Shown here one piece after another: positions 46,333 to 55,248 of a DNA stretch of 64,000 nt. The translations under genes were made by a program, and so were the position numbers. The stretch lies in NCBI RefSeq assembly GCF_014836635.1, contig NZ_JACSQL010000002.1, positions 682,001-746,000 of the forward strand, read 5' to 3'. The DNA is from Paenibacillus gallinarum (GTDB lineage: Bacteria; Bacillota; Bacilli; Paenibacillales; Paenibacillaceae). The stretch's first letter is position 1. Each line of letters starts with the position of its first letter. Below the pieces are notes generated by a model that was not told the DNA's origin, made no database searches, and saw nothing but the letters and a program-made list of their open reading frames with translations.

Positions 46333-48771
46333 ATGAGTTTACCAGAACAATTTTTGCCGGCATTTTTAGAAGAAGTCGTTGGTGATCGCTTTGGCCGGTA
46401 TTCTAAATATATAATTCAAGATAGAGCCATCCCTGATGTACGTGATGGGCTAAAACCTGTACAAAGACGTATTTTGTATGCGATGTATGATTCTCATAAT
46501 ACGCCTGACAAACCGTATCGGAAATCTGCCAAAACGGTAGGGGATGTAATGGGGAATTATCATCCCCATGGTGATTCCTCCATCTATGATGGTATGGTAC
46601 GTATGGCACAGCCATGGAAAATGGGCCATGTGCTCGTTGACGGTCACGGTAACTGGGGTTCACAAGATGATGACCCGGCTGCAGCGATGCGTTATACGGA
46701 AGCAAGGTTATCACCCATTGCCATGGAGATCTTGCGTGATATTGAGAAGCGCACCGTTCTTTTTAAAGACAATTTCGATAATACGGCGAAGGAACCCGTG
46801 GTGCTTCCTTCCCGCTATCCAAACTTGTTGGTTAATGGGGCGAGCGGGATCTCATCAGGTTTTGCGACCGAGATTCCTACTCACAATTTAAGAGAAGTCA
46901 TTGATGCTTGTATTGCGGTGATGGAGAAACCTTCGATTGAGCTTGATGAGATCATGACTTTCATTAAAGGTCCGGATTTTCCGACAGGCGGCATTATTAT
47001 GGGCGGCGAAGGAATCCTGGATGCGTATCGTACCGGAAAAGGTCGTATCTATATTCGTTCTAAGACAGACATCGAGAATCTTCGCGGCGGTAAACAGCAA
47101 ATTGTGATTACGGAAATCCCGTATCAAGTCGTGAAATCACGTCTTGTTACCGCGATGGAGACAATCCGCTTAGAGAAAAAAGTCGAGGGAATTGCAGAAG
47201 TACGGGATGAGAGCGGCCGAGAAGGTTTGCGAATTGTCGTTGAACTTAAAAAAGATGCAGATGCACAAGGTATTTTAGCTTATCTGTTCAAAAAGACAGA
47301 TCTACAGGTCACTTATAATTTCAACATGGTGGCGATTGTTAATAAAGCGCCGCATCAACTTGGTTTGAAACCAATATTGGAAGCTTACATTAAGCATCAA
47401 CGCGAAGTGGTAACCTATCGTACCAAATACGATTTGGAAAAAGCAGAAGACAGAGCACATGTCCTTGAAGGATTGGTAAAGGCTCTGAATATCCTTGATG
47501 AAGTGATTGCGGCAATTAAAGCCTCCAAGAATCGTCAAGATGCACAAAACAATCTGGAATGGATGTTTGGATTCTCTGAAAGACAAGCGGATTCCATTCT
47601 AACCTTGCAATTATACCGATTAACAAATCTTGAAATTACAACACTTCAAAAAGAGCTGGATGAAATCCAGAAAAAAGTGAAAGAATTACGTAGTATTTTG
47701 GAGAGCGACCGTAAATTGATTGGTATTATACGTAAGGAACTGAAGGAAATACGCGATAAATACGGTATAGATCGTCGATCAGCAATTCAAGATCAGGTAG
47801 AAGAGCTGAAAGTGAATCTTGAAGTACTGGTGAACTCAGAAGATGTGCTGGTGACCTTGTCAAATGACGGATATATCAAACGAACGAGTATGTTGTCATT
47901 TACTAGATCAGGAGCAGAACGCACAAGTTCTGGTGTCAAAGATGGTGATCTGATTACCTCAATTCTTGATGTCAATACACTTGATAACTTGCTTGTTTTC
48001 ACACAGCGGGGACAATACTTCTTGCTTCCTGTCCATCAAATTCCAGAATTTAAGTGGAAGGAACCTGGTACCGCCATCGTAAATGTGATTCCTTTATCGA
48101 AAGAAGATAAAGTAATTAGTGTGATTCCTGTTCGTAATTTTGAACAAGAAGGATCTAGTCTCGTGTTTGTAACCAGACGCGGTCAAGTAAAACGTACCGA
48201 ACTTAAGGAATATGCGACAAAACGTTCTTCCGCTGTAGCTGCTTGTAAAGTAGCGGCTGGGGATGAAATCATTCAAGTACAATTAAGTACAGGTAATAGA
48301 CATCTTCTGCTTGTGACGAAAAATGGAATGAGCATACGCTTCTTGGAAAGTGAAGTGAATTCTATGGGCCGTGTATCTGGCGGAGTCAAAGGCATTCAGT
48401 TAAAAGATGATGATGAAGTAATCGCTGCATTATGGGTTGACGAAGATGAGGGTGAAGTTTTCACCATCACGGAACTTGGGTATGCTAAGCGTTCATTGCT
48501 GCTTGATTATCCTCTGCAAACCCGTGGAGGTAAGGGAGTCATTACCTTTGAATTCAAAGAAGGTAAAAGAGTAAGATCCAATGGAACCCGAATCGTTGCC
48601 GCTTATCATGTGAAAGAGCCTAAATCATTACTAGCTTGGACGGAACAAGGAAAGACACTTCCATTCACAACAGAGTCTGCACCGATATCCGACAAGAAAA
48701 GCGTTGGTAAATCGATTGTAGCCGCAGAAAAAGCAGATTTGATTGTGAAAATTCTACATTTGTCAGAGTGA
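46333..48771 (+). CDS. parC: DNA topoisomerase IV subunit A
   Basis: The breakage-rejoining subunit, 812 residues. The active Tyr is about residue 121 in [11 protein letters not shown]. The quinolone-determining region [15 protein letters not shown] keeps the Ser (about 82-83) usually found in sensitive enzymes. The C-terminal beta-pinwheel has repeated (V/I)xxxTxxGxxKR units and a degenerate GyrA-box-like QTRGGKG. The ribosome site GAAGGTG precedes the ATG. Confidence 0.92.
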   Translation: MSLPEQFLPAFLEEVVGDRFGRYSKYIIQDRAIPDVRDGLKPVQRRILYAMYDSHNTPDKPYRKSAKTVGDVMGNYHPHGDSSIYDGMVRMAQPWKMGHVLVDGHGNWGSQDDDPAAAMRYTEARLSPIAMEILRDIEKRTVLFKDNFDNTAKEPVVLPSRYPNLLVNGASGISSGFATEIPTHNLREVIDACIAVMEKPSIELDEIMTFIKGPDFPTGGIIMGGEGILDAYRTGKGRIYIRSKTDIENLRGGKQQIVITEIPYQVVKSRLVTAMETIRLEKKVEGIAEVRDESGREGLRIVVELKKDADAQGILAYLFKKTDLQVTYNFNMVAIVNKAPHQLGLKPILEAYIKHQREVVTYRTKYDLEKAEDRAHVLEGLVKALNILDEVIAAIKASKNRQDAQNNLEWMFGFSERQADSILTLQLYRLTNLEITTLQKELDEIQKKVKELRSILESDRKLIGIIRKELKEIRDKYGIDRRSAIQDQVEELKVNLEVLVNSEDVLVTLSNDGYIKRTSMLSFTRSGAERTSSGVKDGDLITSILDVNTLDNLLVFTQRGQYFLLPVHQIPEFKWKEPGTAIVNVIPLSKEDKVISVIPVRNFEQEGSSLVFVTRRGQVKRTELKEYATKRSSAVAACKVAAGDEIIQVQLSTGNRHLLLVTKNGMSIRFLESEVNSMGRVSGGVKGIQLKDDDEVIAALWVDEDEGEVFTITELGYAKRSLLLDYPLQTRGGKGVITFEFKEGKRVRSNGTRIVAAYHVKEPKSLLAWTEQGKTLPFTTESAPISDKKSVGKSIVAAEKADLIVKILHLSE

Positions 48772-48791
48772 TCTAAAATAGATGTCATAAC

Positions 48792-48833
48792 AAGTCCTCC
48801 ACATGCCAAAATACGGCATGGAGGACTTTTTTT
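48792..48833 (+). terminator. Terminator after parEC
   Basis: AAGTCCTCC...ATGCC / GGCAT...GGAGGACTT followed by seven T residues. Confidence 0.93.
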
Positions 48834-49020
48834 GATGCTTTTTTGGGAAGATTAAGAACCTTCGTCGATAAGGGTCGAGTGCCAAAAATGGGGCAGGATT
48901 CTTACTAAAAACATCGAAATGTTCATCTAACAAGATAATTCAGCTGGTGAATAGTAGACCATGTAAATCAAAGTTCATTGTGTACATTTTGGCCTAATCC
49001 ATTGAAAGGGGAGGAAATGA

Positions 49021-49452
49021 ATGCATTCTTCCGAATTTGTTAAATTGTGGTCCAGACTAACGAAGGACTATAAATCACATATGGAACAGGAACTGGCTCC
49101 TGTGTTGACCGAAGCCCAGCTTACTGTACTGGAACTTTTGCTGGAACACCCAACAATGAAACCTTCTGAATTTACGCCTTACTTAGCTACTACACCTGCA
49201 GCAGTTACGATGCTGCTTGATCGAATGGAGAAACATGAGTTAATAGAACGAAGAAGAGATGATCGTGATCGCCGGGTTGTGTGGATAACGCTAAGTGAAA
49301 AAGGAAGGCTCGAAGCGATACGAGGGATGACAATTAGAGAAGAATTCATAGATCAGACATTAAGTAAGATATCATCTCATAATCAGCAATTGCTGGTGTA
49401 CCTTTTATCAAAAATCACAACACAAATGGCAACAACCAAACAGTCTTCTTAA
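49021..49452 (+). CDS. MarR-family transcriptional regulator (first)
   Basis: 143 residues; winged helix with PSEFTPYLATTPAAVTMLLDRMEKHELIERRRDDRDRR split across recognition helix and wing, typical of MarR. ATG lies after GGGGAGG. It has its own terminator, so it is a separate unit from the next MarR gene. The ligand and targets are unknown. Confidence 0.92.
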   Translation: MHSSEFVKLWSRLTKDYKSHMEQELAPVLTEAQLTVLELLLEHPTMKPSEFTPYLATTPAAVTMLLDRMEKHELIERRRDDRDRRVVWITLSEKGRLEAIRGMTIREEFIDQTLSKISSHNQQLLVYLLSKITTQMATTKQSS

Positions 49453-49465
49453 ATAAAAAGGTCTT

Positions 49466-49498
49466 AAACCAGAAATATAATATATTTCTGGTTTTATT
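49466..49498 (+). terminator. Terminator after the first MarR gene
   Basis: AAACCAGAAAT / ATTTCTGGTTT followed by TTATTTA. Confidence 0.85.
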
Positions 49499-49541
49499 TA
49501 TGTATATATTTAATTAAGAAAGTAATTACATATGAAAATAG

Positions 49542-49569
49542 TTGACTATTTTCAATATCGGGTTATAAT
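49542..49569 (+). promoter_or_regulatory. Sigma-A-type promoter of the second MarR-exporter operon
   Basis: TTGACT, 16-bp spacer, TATAAT. It lies just before the palindromic operator candidate. Confidence 0.65.
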
Positions 49570-49586
49570 ATTACTTTGTAACCCTT

Positions 49587-49606
49587 ATATTTCGTATACG
49601 AAATAT
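49587..49606. promoter_or_regulatory. Perfect 20-bp palindrome, candidate MarR operator
   Basis: ATATTTCGTATACGAAATAT reads the same on both strands. It lies about 18 bp after the promoter -10 and 30 bp before the MarR start, a position where a bound repressor would block transcription. The length fits MarR dimers. Confidence 0.72.
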
Positions 49607-49636
49607 TATATATAATAACTATTTAGGGTGAATATA

Positions 49637-50077
49637 ATGATGGCTTATGATGAGATGTACCGTATTTTCAATTCTTTCCGCCAAGTATCACAGACGTTTC
49701 ATCGTAACTTTTGGGTTGATGAGGGTAATGGTGAGATCGAAGTAACCAGGATTCAACTCCTCGTATTATCTATTCTGATTGATCATCCGAATATTGGTCT
49801 TTCAGAACTCGCTGAACTTTGTCATATGGGAAACAGTACGATGAGTGGAGTCATAGATCGTTTGGTTAAAGCTGAGTTGGTTGTGAGGGAAAGATGTTTA
49901 CAGGATAGAAGGTCACTCGAGCTTCATGTAACTGAAAAAGGCAAAGAAATCCAAGAAAAAATGTATCAATTGTTTATGAAGCGGGTAGCTCCAATGATGG
50001 ATTTACCAAAGGAAGATATAGAAAACCTTTTACGCATTCATTCATTAATGATTCAAAAGATGGAGAAAGAGAGATGA
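49637..50077 (+). CDS. MarR-family transcriptional regulator (second)
   Basis: ATG 49637, six nt after AGGGTG, gives 146 residues (GTG 49628 is inside the ribosome site). Winged-helix segment LSELAELCHMGNSTMSGVIDRLVKAELVVRERCLQDRRS spans recognition helix and wing. It is 9 bp before an exporter gene, so it likely represses itself and the pump through the upstream palindrome. Confidence 0.92.
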   Translation: MMAYDEMYRIFNSFRQVSQTFHRNFWVDEGNGEIEVTRIQLLVLSILIDHPNIGLSELAELCHMGNSTMSGVIDRLVKAELVVRERCLQDRRSLELHVTEKGKEIQEKMYQLFMKRVAPMMDLPKEDIENLLRIHSLMIQKMEKER

Positions 50078-50086
50078 TTCGTTTTT

Positions 50087-51595
50087 ATGAGTAGTATTGC
50101 TGTGAACCAGCCTTCTCAAGCTGGAGATGTAAAGAAAGGTCCTATTCTACTTGCAATGCTGCTGGGTGCGTTTGTTGCATTCTTGAACCAAACATTGCTT
50201 AACGTTGCCCTGCCAAGTATTATGGGAAGTTTGGATATTACAGAAACAACTGTACAATGGTTGTCTACCGGGTTTATGCTCGTTAATGGTGTATTAATGC
50301 CGGTAACTGCTTACCTGATGGCTAAATTTACTACCAGACAAATTTTTATTTCGGGTATGAGTCTATTTACGATCGGTACACTGTTATGTGGAATAAGTCC
50401 TACGTTTGCTATTCTGATGACGGGGCGTGTCATTCAAGCAGCGGGTGCTGCTATAATCATGCCTTTACTTTCTGTTGTTGTTCTTAACATTTTTCCAATT
50501 GAACAACGTGGTAAAGCAATGGGGATGATTGGGGTTGCCATGATTTTGGCTCCTGCTATTGGTCCTACGCTTTCAGGTTATGTTGTAGAAAATTATGATT
50601 GGAGAACTTTGTTCTGGATCATTTTGCCGATTGCTGTGATTTCTATACTTGTCGGTATGCGTTTTGTTAAAAATGTAACGCCTATAAGCAATCCTAAGCT
50701 AGATATCCCATCCGTTATTTTATCAACGATTGGGTTTGGTGGTTTACTGTACGGATTCAGTGATGCGGGTTCAAGCGGTTGGGGAGATCCGATTGTGGTT
50801 TCCTGTCTTGTTGTTGGAACAATTGCACTGCTTATATTTATTTTGAGACAGTTCAAACTCGAAACTCCGTTGCTAGAGTTCCGTGTCTTTAAGAACAGAA
50901 TGTATTCGCTGAATACCTTAATTCTAGTTGTAGTTAATATGGCGATGTTCTCTGGTATGATTTTGCTTCCTATTTATCTTCAAACCACACGCGGGATCAG
51001 TGCATTAGATTCTGGTCTTCTCATGTTGCCAGGTGCGATTGTAATGGGAATTATGTCCCCGATTACAGGTGGATTATTTGATAAATTCGGCGCGAAATGG
51101 CTGAGTATTATTGGCTTGGTGATTACTGTAGTAACCACATACGAATTCAGTAAATTAACAATGGATACTTCCTATAATCACCTGATTCTGATGTATACAT
51201 TCCGTATGTTCGGTATGTCACTCCTGATGATGCCAATTCAGACGGCTGCGCTTAATGATATACCGCAAAAGTTAAATGCACATGGTACGGTAATGTTGAA
51301 TACGATGCGTACCGTATTTGGTGCAATTGGTACAGCGGTTTTCGTAACCCTTTATAGCAGTTCGCTTAAACAATACGTTATTGATCATACGGATGTAAAT
51401 ACGAATGATGCAGCAGCTGCAGCTAAATTAATGAAGGATGCCAGCATTCATGGTATTAACTTTGCCTTTATTATTGCTACGATTCTTACGGTTGTGGCTT
51501 TAGTCTTTGCCTTCTTTATCAAAAAATCGGTTCCGAAGGACGCTGCCGGTGCTCCTTCTGTTAAATCGGAAGTTAGCGCAAGCCAATCCAATTGA
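50087..51595 (+). CDS. DHA2-family (EmrB/QacA-type) multidrug MFS exporter
   Basis: 502 residues with about 14 hydrophobic segments; motif C-like GPTLSGYVVENYDWRTLFW and the N-terminal FLNQTLLNVALPSI are diagnostic of DHA2 pumps. Proton-driven drug efflux is predicted. Co-transcribed with the MarR gene. Confidence 0.93.
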   Translation: MSSIAVNQPSQAGDVKKGPILLAMLLGAFVAFLNQTLLNVALPSIMGSLDITETTVQWLSTGFMLVNGVLMPVTAYLMAKFTTRQIFISGMSLFTIGTLLCGISPTFAILMTGRVIQAAGAAIIMPLLSVVVLNIFPIEQRGKAMGMIGVAMILAPAIGPTLSGYVVENYDWRTLFWIILPIAVISILVGMRFVKNVTPISNPKLDIPSVILSTIGFGGLLYGFSDAGSSGWGDPIVVSCLVVGTIALLIFILRQFKLETPLLEFRVFKNRMYSLNTLILVVVNMAMFSGMILLPIYLQTTRGISALDSGLLMLPGAIVMGIMSPITGGLFDKFGAKWLSIIGLVITVVTTYEFSKLTMDTSYNHLILMYTFRMFGMSLLMMPIQTAALNDIPQKLNAHGTVMLNTMRTVFGAIGTAVFVTLYSSSLKQYVIDHTDVNTNDAAAAAKLMKDASIHGINFAFIIATILTVVALVFAFFIKKSVPKDAAGAPSVKSEVSASQSN

Positions 51596-51607
51596 GTTGT
51601 TAGCTAA

Positions 51608-51645
51608 CAAAAAAACCGTTCTGCTTAGCAGAGCGGTTTTTTTGT
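51608..51645. terminator. Bidirectional terminator between exporter and RluA genes
   Basis: AAAAAACCG.TCTGC / GCAGAGCGGTTTTTT with A-run and T-run on the two sides. Confidence 0.92.
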
Positions 51646-51662
51646 TGCTACTTTTTGTATTG

Positions 51663-52397
51663 TTAGACAAAAGGCTGACGTGCAGCACTTTGATATATAC
51701 TTTCTTGCCATTCATTCCAAGGGTATTCTCTTGGTGGAATAGAGATAAGCTGCACATATTCTTTCGATACTGGATGAGGAAAACCAACAGAACAAGACCA
51801 TAAAGAGAGTTGCTGCCCGGGCTTATTTACAGTGGAGCCATACTTTTGATCTCCATATAAAGGACAGCCCATTTCTTTACATTGAACTCTAATTTGATGA
51901 GATCTCCCTGTATGAAGAACGACTTGAATTAAGCTGAAATGATCATTTTGACCTAATACATAATAGTCAAGCACAGCATCTTTACCGCCAGGTGTTCCTT
52001 TAGGAACAGCCGTAACGATATTTGTCTTCTCATCCTTGAGTAAGGTATGTTCAAGCCTGCCTTGACGGGCAGGAGGATGACCATGAACGACAGCTACGTA
52101 GGTCTTATCAAATTTTCTGGTACGAACTGCATCAGAAAGTCGGGAAGCCGCTTTAGAGGTTTTTGCAAAAATCATAGCACCTCCAACAGGTCTGTCCAAT
52201 CGGTGAACAAGTCCAAGGTAAACATTACCTGGTTTGTTAAACCTGATTTTTATATCTTCTTTTAGCAGATTCAGCATGTCCATATCACCCGATACATCTG
52301 CCTGTGTAGGGACATTAACGATTTTCTCGACACCTAATAGGTGATTGTCCTCGTAAAGAATGGTGAGAGGAGGTAAATTACGCCCATGTACCATCAT
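51663..52397 (-). CDS. RluA-family RNA pseudouridine synthase
   Basis: 244 residues. The catalytic Asp lies in GLVHRLDRPVGGAMIFAKT; GRSHQIRVQ and CPLYGDQKYG follow in family order. No S4 domain is present, so it is the short RluA type. The position modified is unknown. The ATG directly abuts the stop of the upstream methyltransferase gene, indicating co-translation. Confidence 0.92.
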   Translation of the reverse strand: MMVHGRNLPPLTILYEDNHLLGVEKIVNVPTQADVSGDMDMLNLLKEDIKIRFNKPGNVYLGLVHRLDRPVGGAMIFAKTSKAASRLSDAVRTRKFDKTYVAVVHGHPPARQGRLEHTLLKDEKTNIVTAVPKGTPGGKDAVLDYYVLGQNDHFSLIQVVLHTGRSHQIRVQCKEMGCPLYGDQKYGSTVNKPGQQLSLWSCSVGFPHPVSKEYVQLISIPPREYPWNEWQESIYQSAARQPFV

Positions 52398-53261
52398 TTA
52401 TGATTCCCAGCGTCCCAGTATACCGCACGGCAGTGTCATACCAGATTTCGTAATCGGAAGACCGATCTCACCTGCTGATATTTTACCGCCATACTTATCC
52501 GTCATTGTCATGTTCAGCATGTTGGATAGAACCGTAGGAGAGATTCCCGTTGTATAAGAGTTAATCAGCATAAACAATGGGTTATCCGACAAAATTTCTG
52601 TGCAAGATTCAAGGAATGGATAGAGATTCTGTTCCAGCTTCCAAGTTTCACCGTTTGGACCACGTCCATAGGATGGAGGATCCATAATAATCGCATCATA
52701 ACGGTTTCCACGGCGCTGTTCACGTTGTACAAACTTAAATACGTCATCTGTTATGAATCGAACAGGGCGATCTGCAAGGCCGGAAAGCTGAACGTTTTCT
52801 TTAGCCCACTGTACCATGCCTTTTGCAGCATCTACGTGAACGACACTTGCTCCTGCATAGGCAGAAGCAACAGTAGCTCCACCTGTATAAGCAAACAGGT
52901 TCAGCACAGAAATAGGTCTTCCTGCATTTTGAATCTTGTCCATCATCCAGCGCCAGTTGGCTGCTTGTTCTGGAAACAAACCTGTATGTTTAAAACTCGT
53001 AGGTTTAATATAAAATTTAAGCTGATCGTAAGAAATCGTCCAACGGTCTGGAATCGGTTTTTTCATATCCCAGTTTCCTCCGCCGGAGGAGCTGCGATGA
53101 TAATGGCCATGCACATCGCGCCATGCACCTGTCTCTTTTTTTAGAGGCCAAATAATTTGCGGATCGGGTCTTCTAAGGATGATATCTCCCCAGCGTTCCA
53201 ATTTCTCTCCGCCGCCAGTATCAATAACTTCATAGTCTTTCCAATCTTGAGCTGCGTACAT
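52398..53261 (-). CDS. Class I SAM-dependent methyltransferase (RlmI/COG1092-like)
   Basis: 287 residues. SAM-binding LNLFAYTGGATVASAYAGA with VHVDAAKGMVQWAKEN, and the catalytic-type DPPSYGRGP motif. It resembles the catalytic half of RlmI-type 23S rRNA methyltransferases but lacks the N-terminal PUA domain. Paired with a pseudouridine synthase, an rRNA or tRNA target is likely. The modified base is not determined. Confidence 0.87.
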   Translation of the reverse strand: MYAAQDWKDYEVIDTGGGEKLERWGDIILRRPDPQIIWPLKKETGAWRDVHGHYHRSSSGGGNWDMKKPIPDRWTISYDQLKFYIKPTSFKHTGLFPEQAANWRWMMDKIQNAGRPISVLNLFAYTGGATVASAYAGASVVHVDAAKGMVQWAKENVQLSGLADRPVRFITDDVFKFVQREQRRGNRYDAIIMDPPSYGRGPNGETWKLEQNLYPFLESCTEILSDNPLFMLINSYTTGISPTVLSNMLNMTMTDKYGGKISAGEIGLPITKSGMTLPCGILGRWES

Positions 53262-53327
53262 GTAATTAATCCATCCTTCGTTTTTAACATTTAGATACTA
53301 TTGTACAACAATTCTATGTTTTCATGC

Positions 53328-53347
53328 CAGTATTCCCCGGAATACTG
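53328..53347. promoter_or_regulatory. Inverted repeat in the divergent intergenic region
   Basis: CAGTATTCC-CC-GGAATACTG, 9-bp arms with 2-bp spacer and no T-run, lies between the divergent methyltransferase and membrane wHTH genes. Candidate operator. Confidence 0.4.
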
Positions 53348-53435
53348 CGGAAAAAACAAGACAAATTCACTTTAAGGATTGGTCTGATTCGCTTTTTTTG
53401 GGTAAACTTATGATATAGGAAGAAGGAGGAGAGCC

Positions 53436-53849
53436 ATGGGTAACAGCAAAGTATGGATTTTATGGACGCTCATAAGTCTAGGTTTGTTTTCGATTGTACT
53501 ATATATCTATTCCTTTATCGTATACCATTCAGGTCTTGATTTCGGATTTCTGATCTTTGGCGTACTTCCCCTCAGTATGGGATTATATGAACAATCTCGT
53601 ATGAAGAAAACCAAAAATAGGAGGATGGAAAAGCAACTCTTACGGCTTGCTATGGAGCATGACCAGATGCTTACGATCTCTGAAATTGTATTGTATACAG
53701 AGATGGATCAGAAAACAGCTGAGCAGGTTTTAGATGAATTGCGTATAAAAGGACTCGTAAAAATAAAAGTCGCTGATAACGGAGTATGGGTATATGAATT
53801 TGAACCGTTGCTAACGAAAGAACAAAAACTTTCCGCTGAAAGAGTATAG
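53436..53849 (+). CDS. Two-helix membrane protein with C-terminal winged-helix-like domain
   Basis: 137 residues, start after GAAGGAGGAG. Two hydrophobic segments (about 7-28 and 33-48) then a basic stretch and a winged-helix-like part (about 60-125: LLRLAMEHDQMLTISEIVLY, TEMDQKTAEQVLDELRIKGL, VKIKVADNGVWVYEF). A membrane-tethered regulator is possible but the family is not recognised. Confidence 0.78.
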   Translation: MGNSKVWILWTLISLGLFSIVLYIYSFIVYHSGLDFGFLIFGVLPLSMGLYEQSRMKKTKNRRMEKQLLRLAMEHDQMLTISEIVLYTEMDQKTAEQVLDELRIKGLVKIKVADNGVWVYEFEPLLTKEQKLSAERV

Positions 53850-53911
53850 CTGTGGAACAAACAAAATAATAACCTTTCGACTTACATAGAAAAGTAAAGA
53901 AACCAAATATG

Positions 53912-53947
53912 AAAATACGTCTTCACTCTAGAAGGCGTATTTTTTTG
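53912..53947 (+). terminator. Terminator after the membrane wHTH gene
   Basis: AAATACGTCTTC / GAAGGCGTATTT followed by TTTTT. Confidence 0.88.
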
Positions 53948-53984
53948 CATCTACAAAGGCGATAAAGGAAACAGAATTAATATA

Positions 53985-54014
53985 TTGACAATGATAATCA
54001 TTATCAAATATGAT
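53985..54014 (+). promoter_or_regulatory. Fur-controlled promoter of the flavodoxin operon
   Basis: A -35 TTGACA (53985-53990) and -10 TATGAT (54009-54014) with an 18-bp spacer. The spacer holds TGATAATCATTATCA (53992-54006), an exact 7-1-7 Fur box, so Fe-Fur binding would block polymerase. Iron limitation should switch the operon on. Confidence 0.9.
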
Positions 54015-54048
54015 GAGGCAATAACATGATAAAGCGAGGGATATAGCT

Positions 54049-54531
54049 ATGGCTAACATCTTGATAGTATATGCAAGTTTAACGGGAAACACAGAGGAAA
54101 TTGCAGAATTAATTGCGGAAGGAATAAAAAAACAAAGCCATACAGCAGTACTGAAGACAGCTGAAGAGTGCAGGGCAGATGAAGTGCTGAATTATGACGG
54201 GTCACTGATTGGATTATACACGTGGGGAGACGGGGATTTACCAGATGAATTCTTAGATTTCTATGAGGAACTTGATGAAGTGGACCTCACAGGGTACCCC
54301 GTTTCTCTCTTTGGGAGTGGGGATACTTCATATGATTTATTCTGCGGAGCAGTTGATACCGCAGAGGCGAAGGTTAAGGAACGAGGCGCAGTGATCATGG
54401 AGTCGTCTTTGAAGATCGAATATAGTCCTTTAGATGAAGAAAAAAACGATTGCCGCGCATTCGGAGCGCGTTTTGCGTATCGTTTAGCTAGTATGATGAA
54501 GGAGGAAGTACAGAATGGTACATGCTCCTGA
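54049..54531 (+). CDS. Flavodoxin
   Basis: 160 residues; FMN phosphate loop YASLTGNTEEIAELIAEG and FGSGDTSYDLFCGAVD isoalloxazine loop. An electron carrier replacing ferredoxin when iron is short, which fits the Fur box. The following unknown gene overlaps by 17 bp. Confidence 0.94.
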   Translation: MANILIVYASLTGNTEEIAELIAEGIKKQSHTAVLKTAEECRADEVLNYDGSLIGLYTWGDGDLPDEFLDFYEELDEVDLTGYPVSLFGSGDTSYDLFCGAVDTAEAKVKERGAVIMESSLKIEYSPLDEEKNDCRAFGARFAYRLASMMKEEVQNGTCS

Positions 54532-55225
54532 TGGTAGGGTGAACAGGATTTTGAATGACTATCAATTAGAAGAGATGTTATGGTCTGAGAAGTCATGGAA
54601 CCGGATCAGAAAGGAAGATAAGATACCTGAGAAGTATGTTTGGAGACATCGTGTACAGTATGCGGTTAGTCACGCTGTGAATCAGTATTATACGCTTCTT
54701 CCCGAGGTTCGTAGAGAAGTGCCTATTCCGTATTTACTTGAAAGACGCTGGCCAAGGCAAATCTCTGATTTTGATTCTGCTGACCATTATTGGCATGTGA
54801 AATCCCAGGTTACGGATGAACTTACCCGAGTGTTATCCCAAAGAGCAGAGTTTCTATATCCGACTCTGCTCTTTGAAGAGCTGAGCATTTTTGTTCCGGA
54901 GCTACAAATGGACTTATCTGTTATATTTCAAGCCGCATGGCAACTTGATAGGAATGCTGCTACACAATTAACCATACATAAGTACATGGTCTCTTATCAC
55001 CCTGAGGTTATTAAGGCTTATCAACATCTGGCTACGGTTTTCTGTGTTCATGCTTTTGGGGAACTTCCGTATTGTATTGAAGTAGATTGTCTGATGGAAG
55101 GGAAGAAAGAGACCTATGTGCCTAACGAGGAAGATTATTTTTTTGCATTGGATTATATAAAGCTTGCATCCCCGCTCTGTAGTTCTGAGGGGAGGACGAT
55201 GGAATCTATTTCTTTGGTTCTATAA
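54515..55225 (+). CDS. Unknown protein co-translated with Fur-regulated flavodoxin
   Basis: 236 residues, ATG after GGAGGAAG, overlapping flavodoxin by 17 bp. No signal peptide or membrane segment; no motif I recognise. It is rich in aromatic residues (Trp/Tyr/His) and acidic. The N-terminal part is charged and helical, and the C-terminal part contains a possible helical bundle. The shared Fur promoter and overlap suggest a role in iron-starvation redox metabolism. It could be a flavodoxin partner enzyme, but no cofactor motif supports a specific guess. Confidence 0.82.
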   Translation: MVHAPDGRVNRILNDYQLEEMLWSEKSWNRIRKEDKIPEKYVWRHRVQYAVSHAVNQYYTLLPEVRREVPIPYLLERRWPRQISDFDSADHYWHVKSQVTDELTRVLSQRAEFLYPTLLFEELSIFVPELQMDLSVIFQAAWQLDRNAATQLTIHKYMVSYHPEVIKAYQHLATVFCVHAFGELPYCIEVDCLMEGKKETYVPNEEDYFFALDYIKLASPLCSSEGRTMESISLVL

Positions 55226-55248
55226 GTTCTATAACCATTCACTTCAAA

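Noticed and set aside
44344..48771. gyrB-gyrA instead of parE-parC
   Set aside because: Absence of dnaA/dnaN/recF context and a degenerate GyrA box favour topoisomerase IV; not excluded by motif alone.
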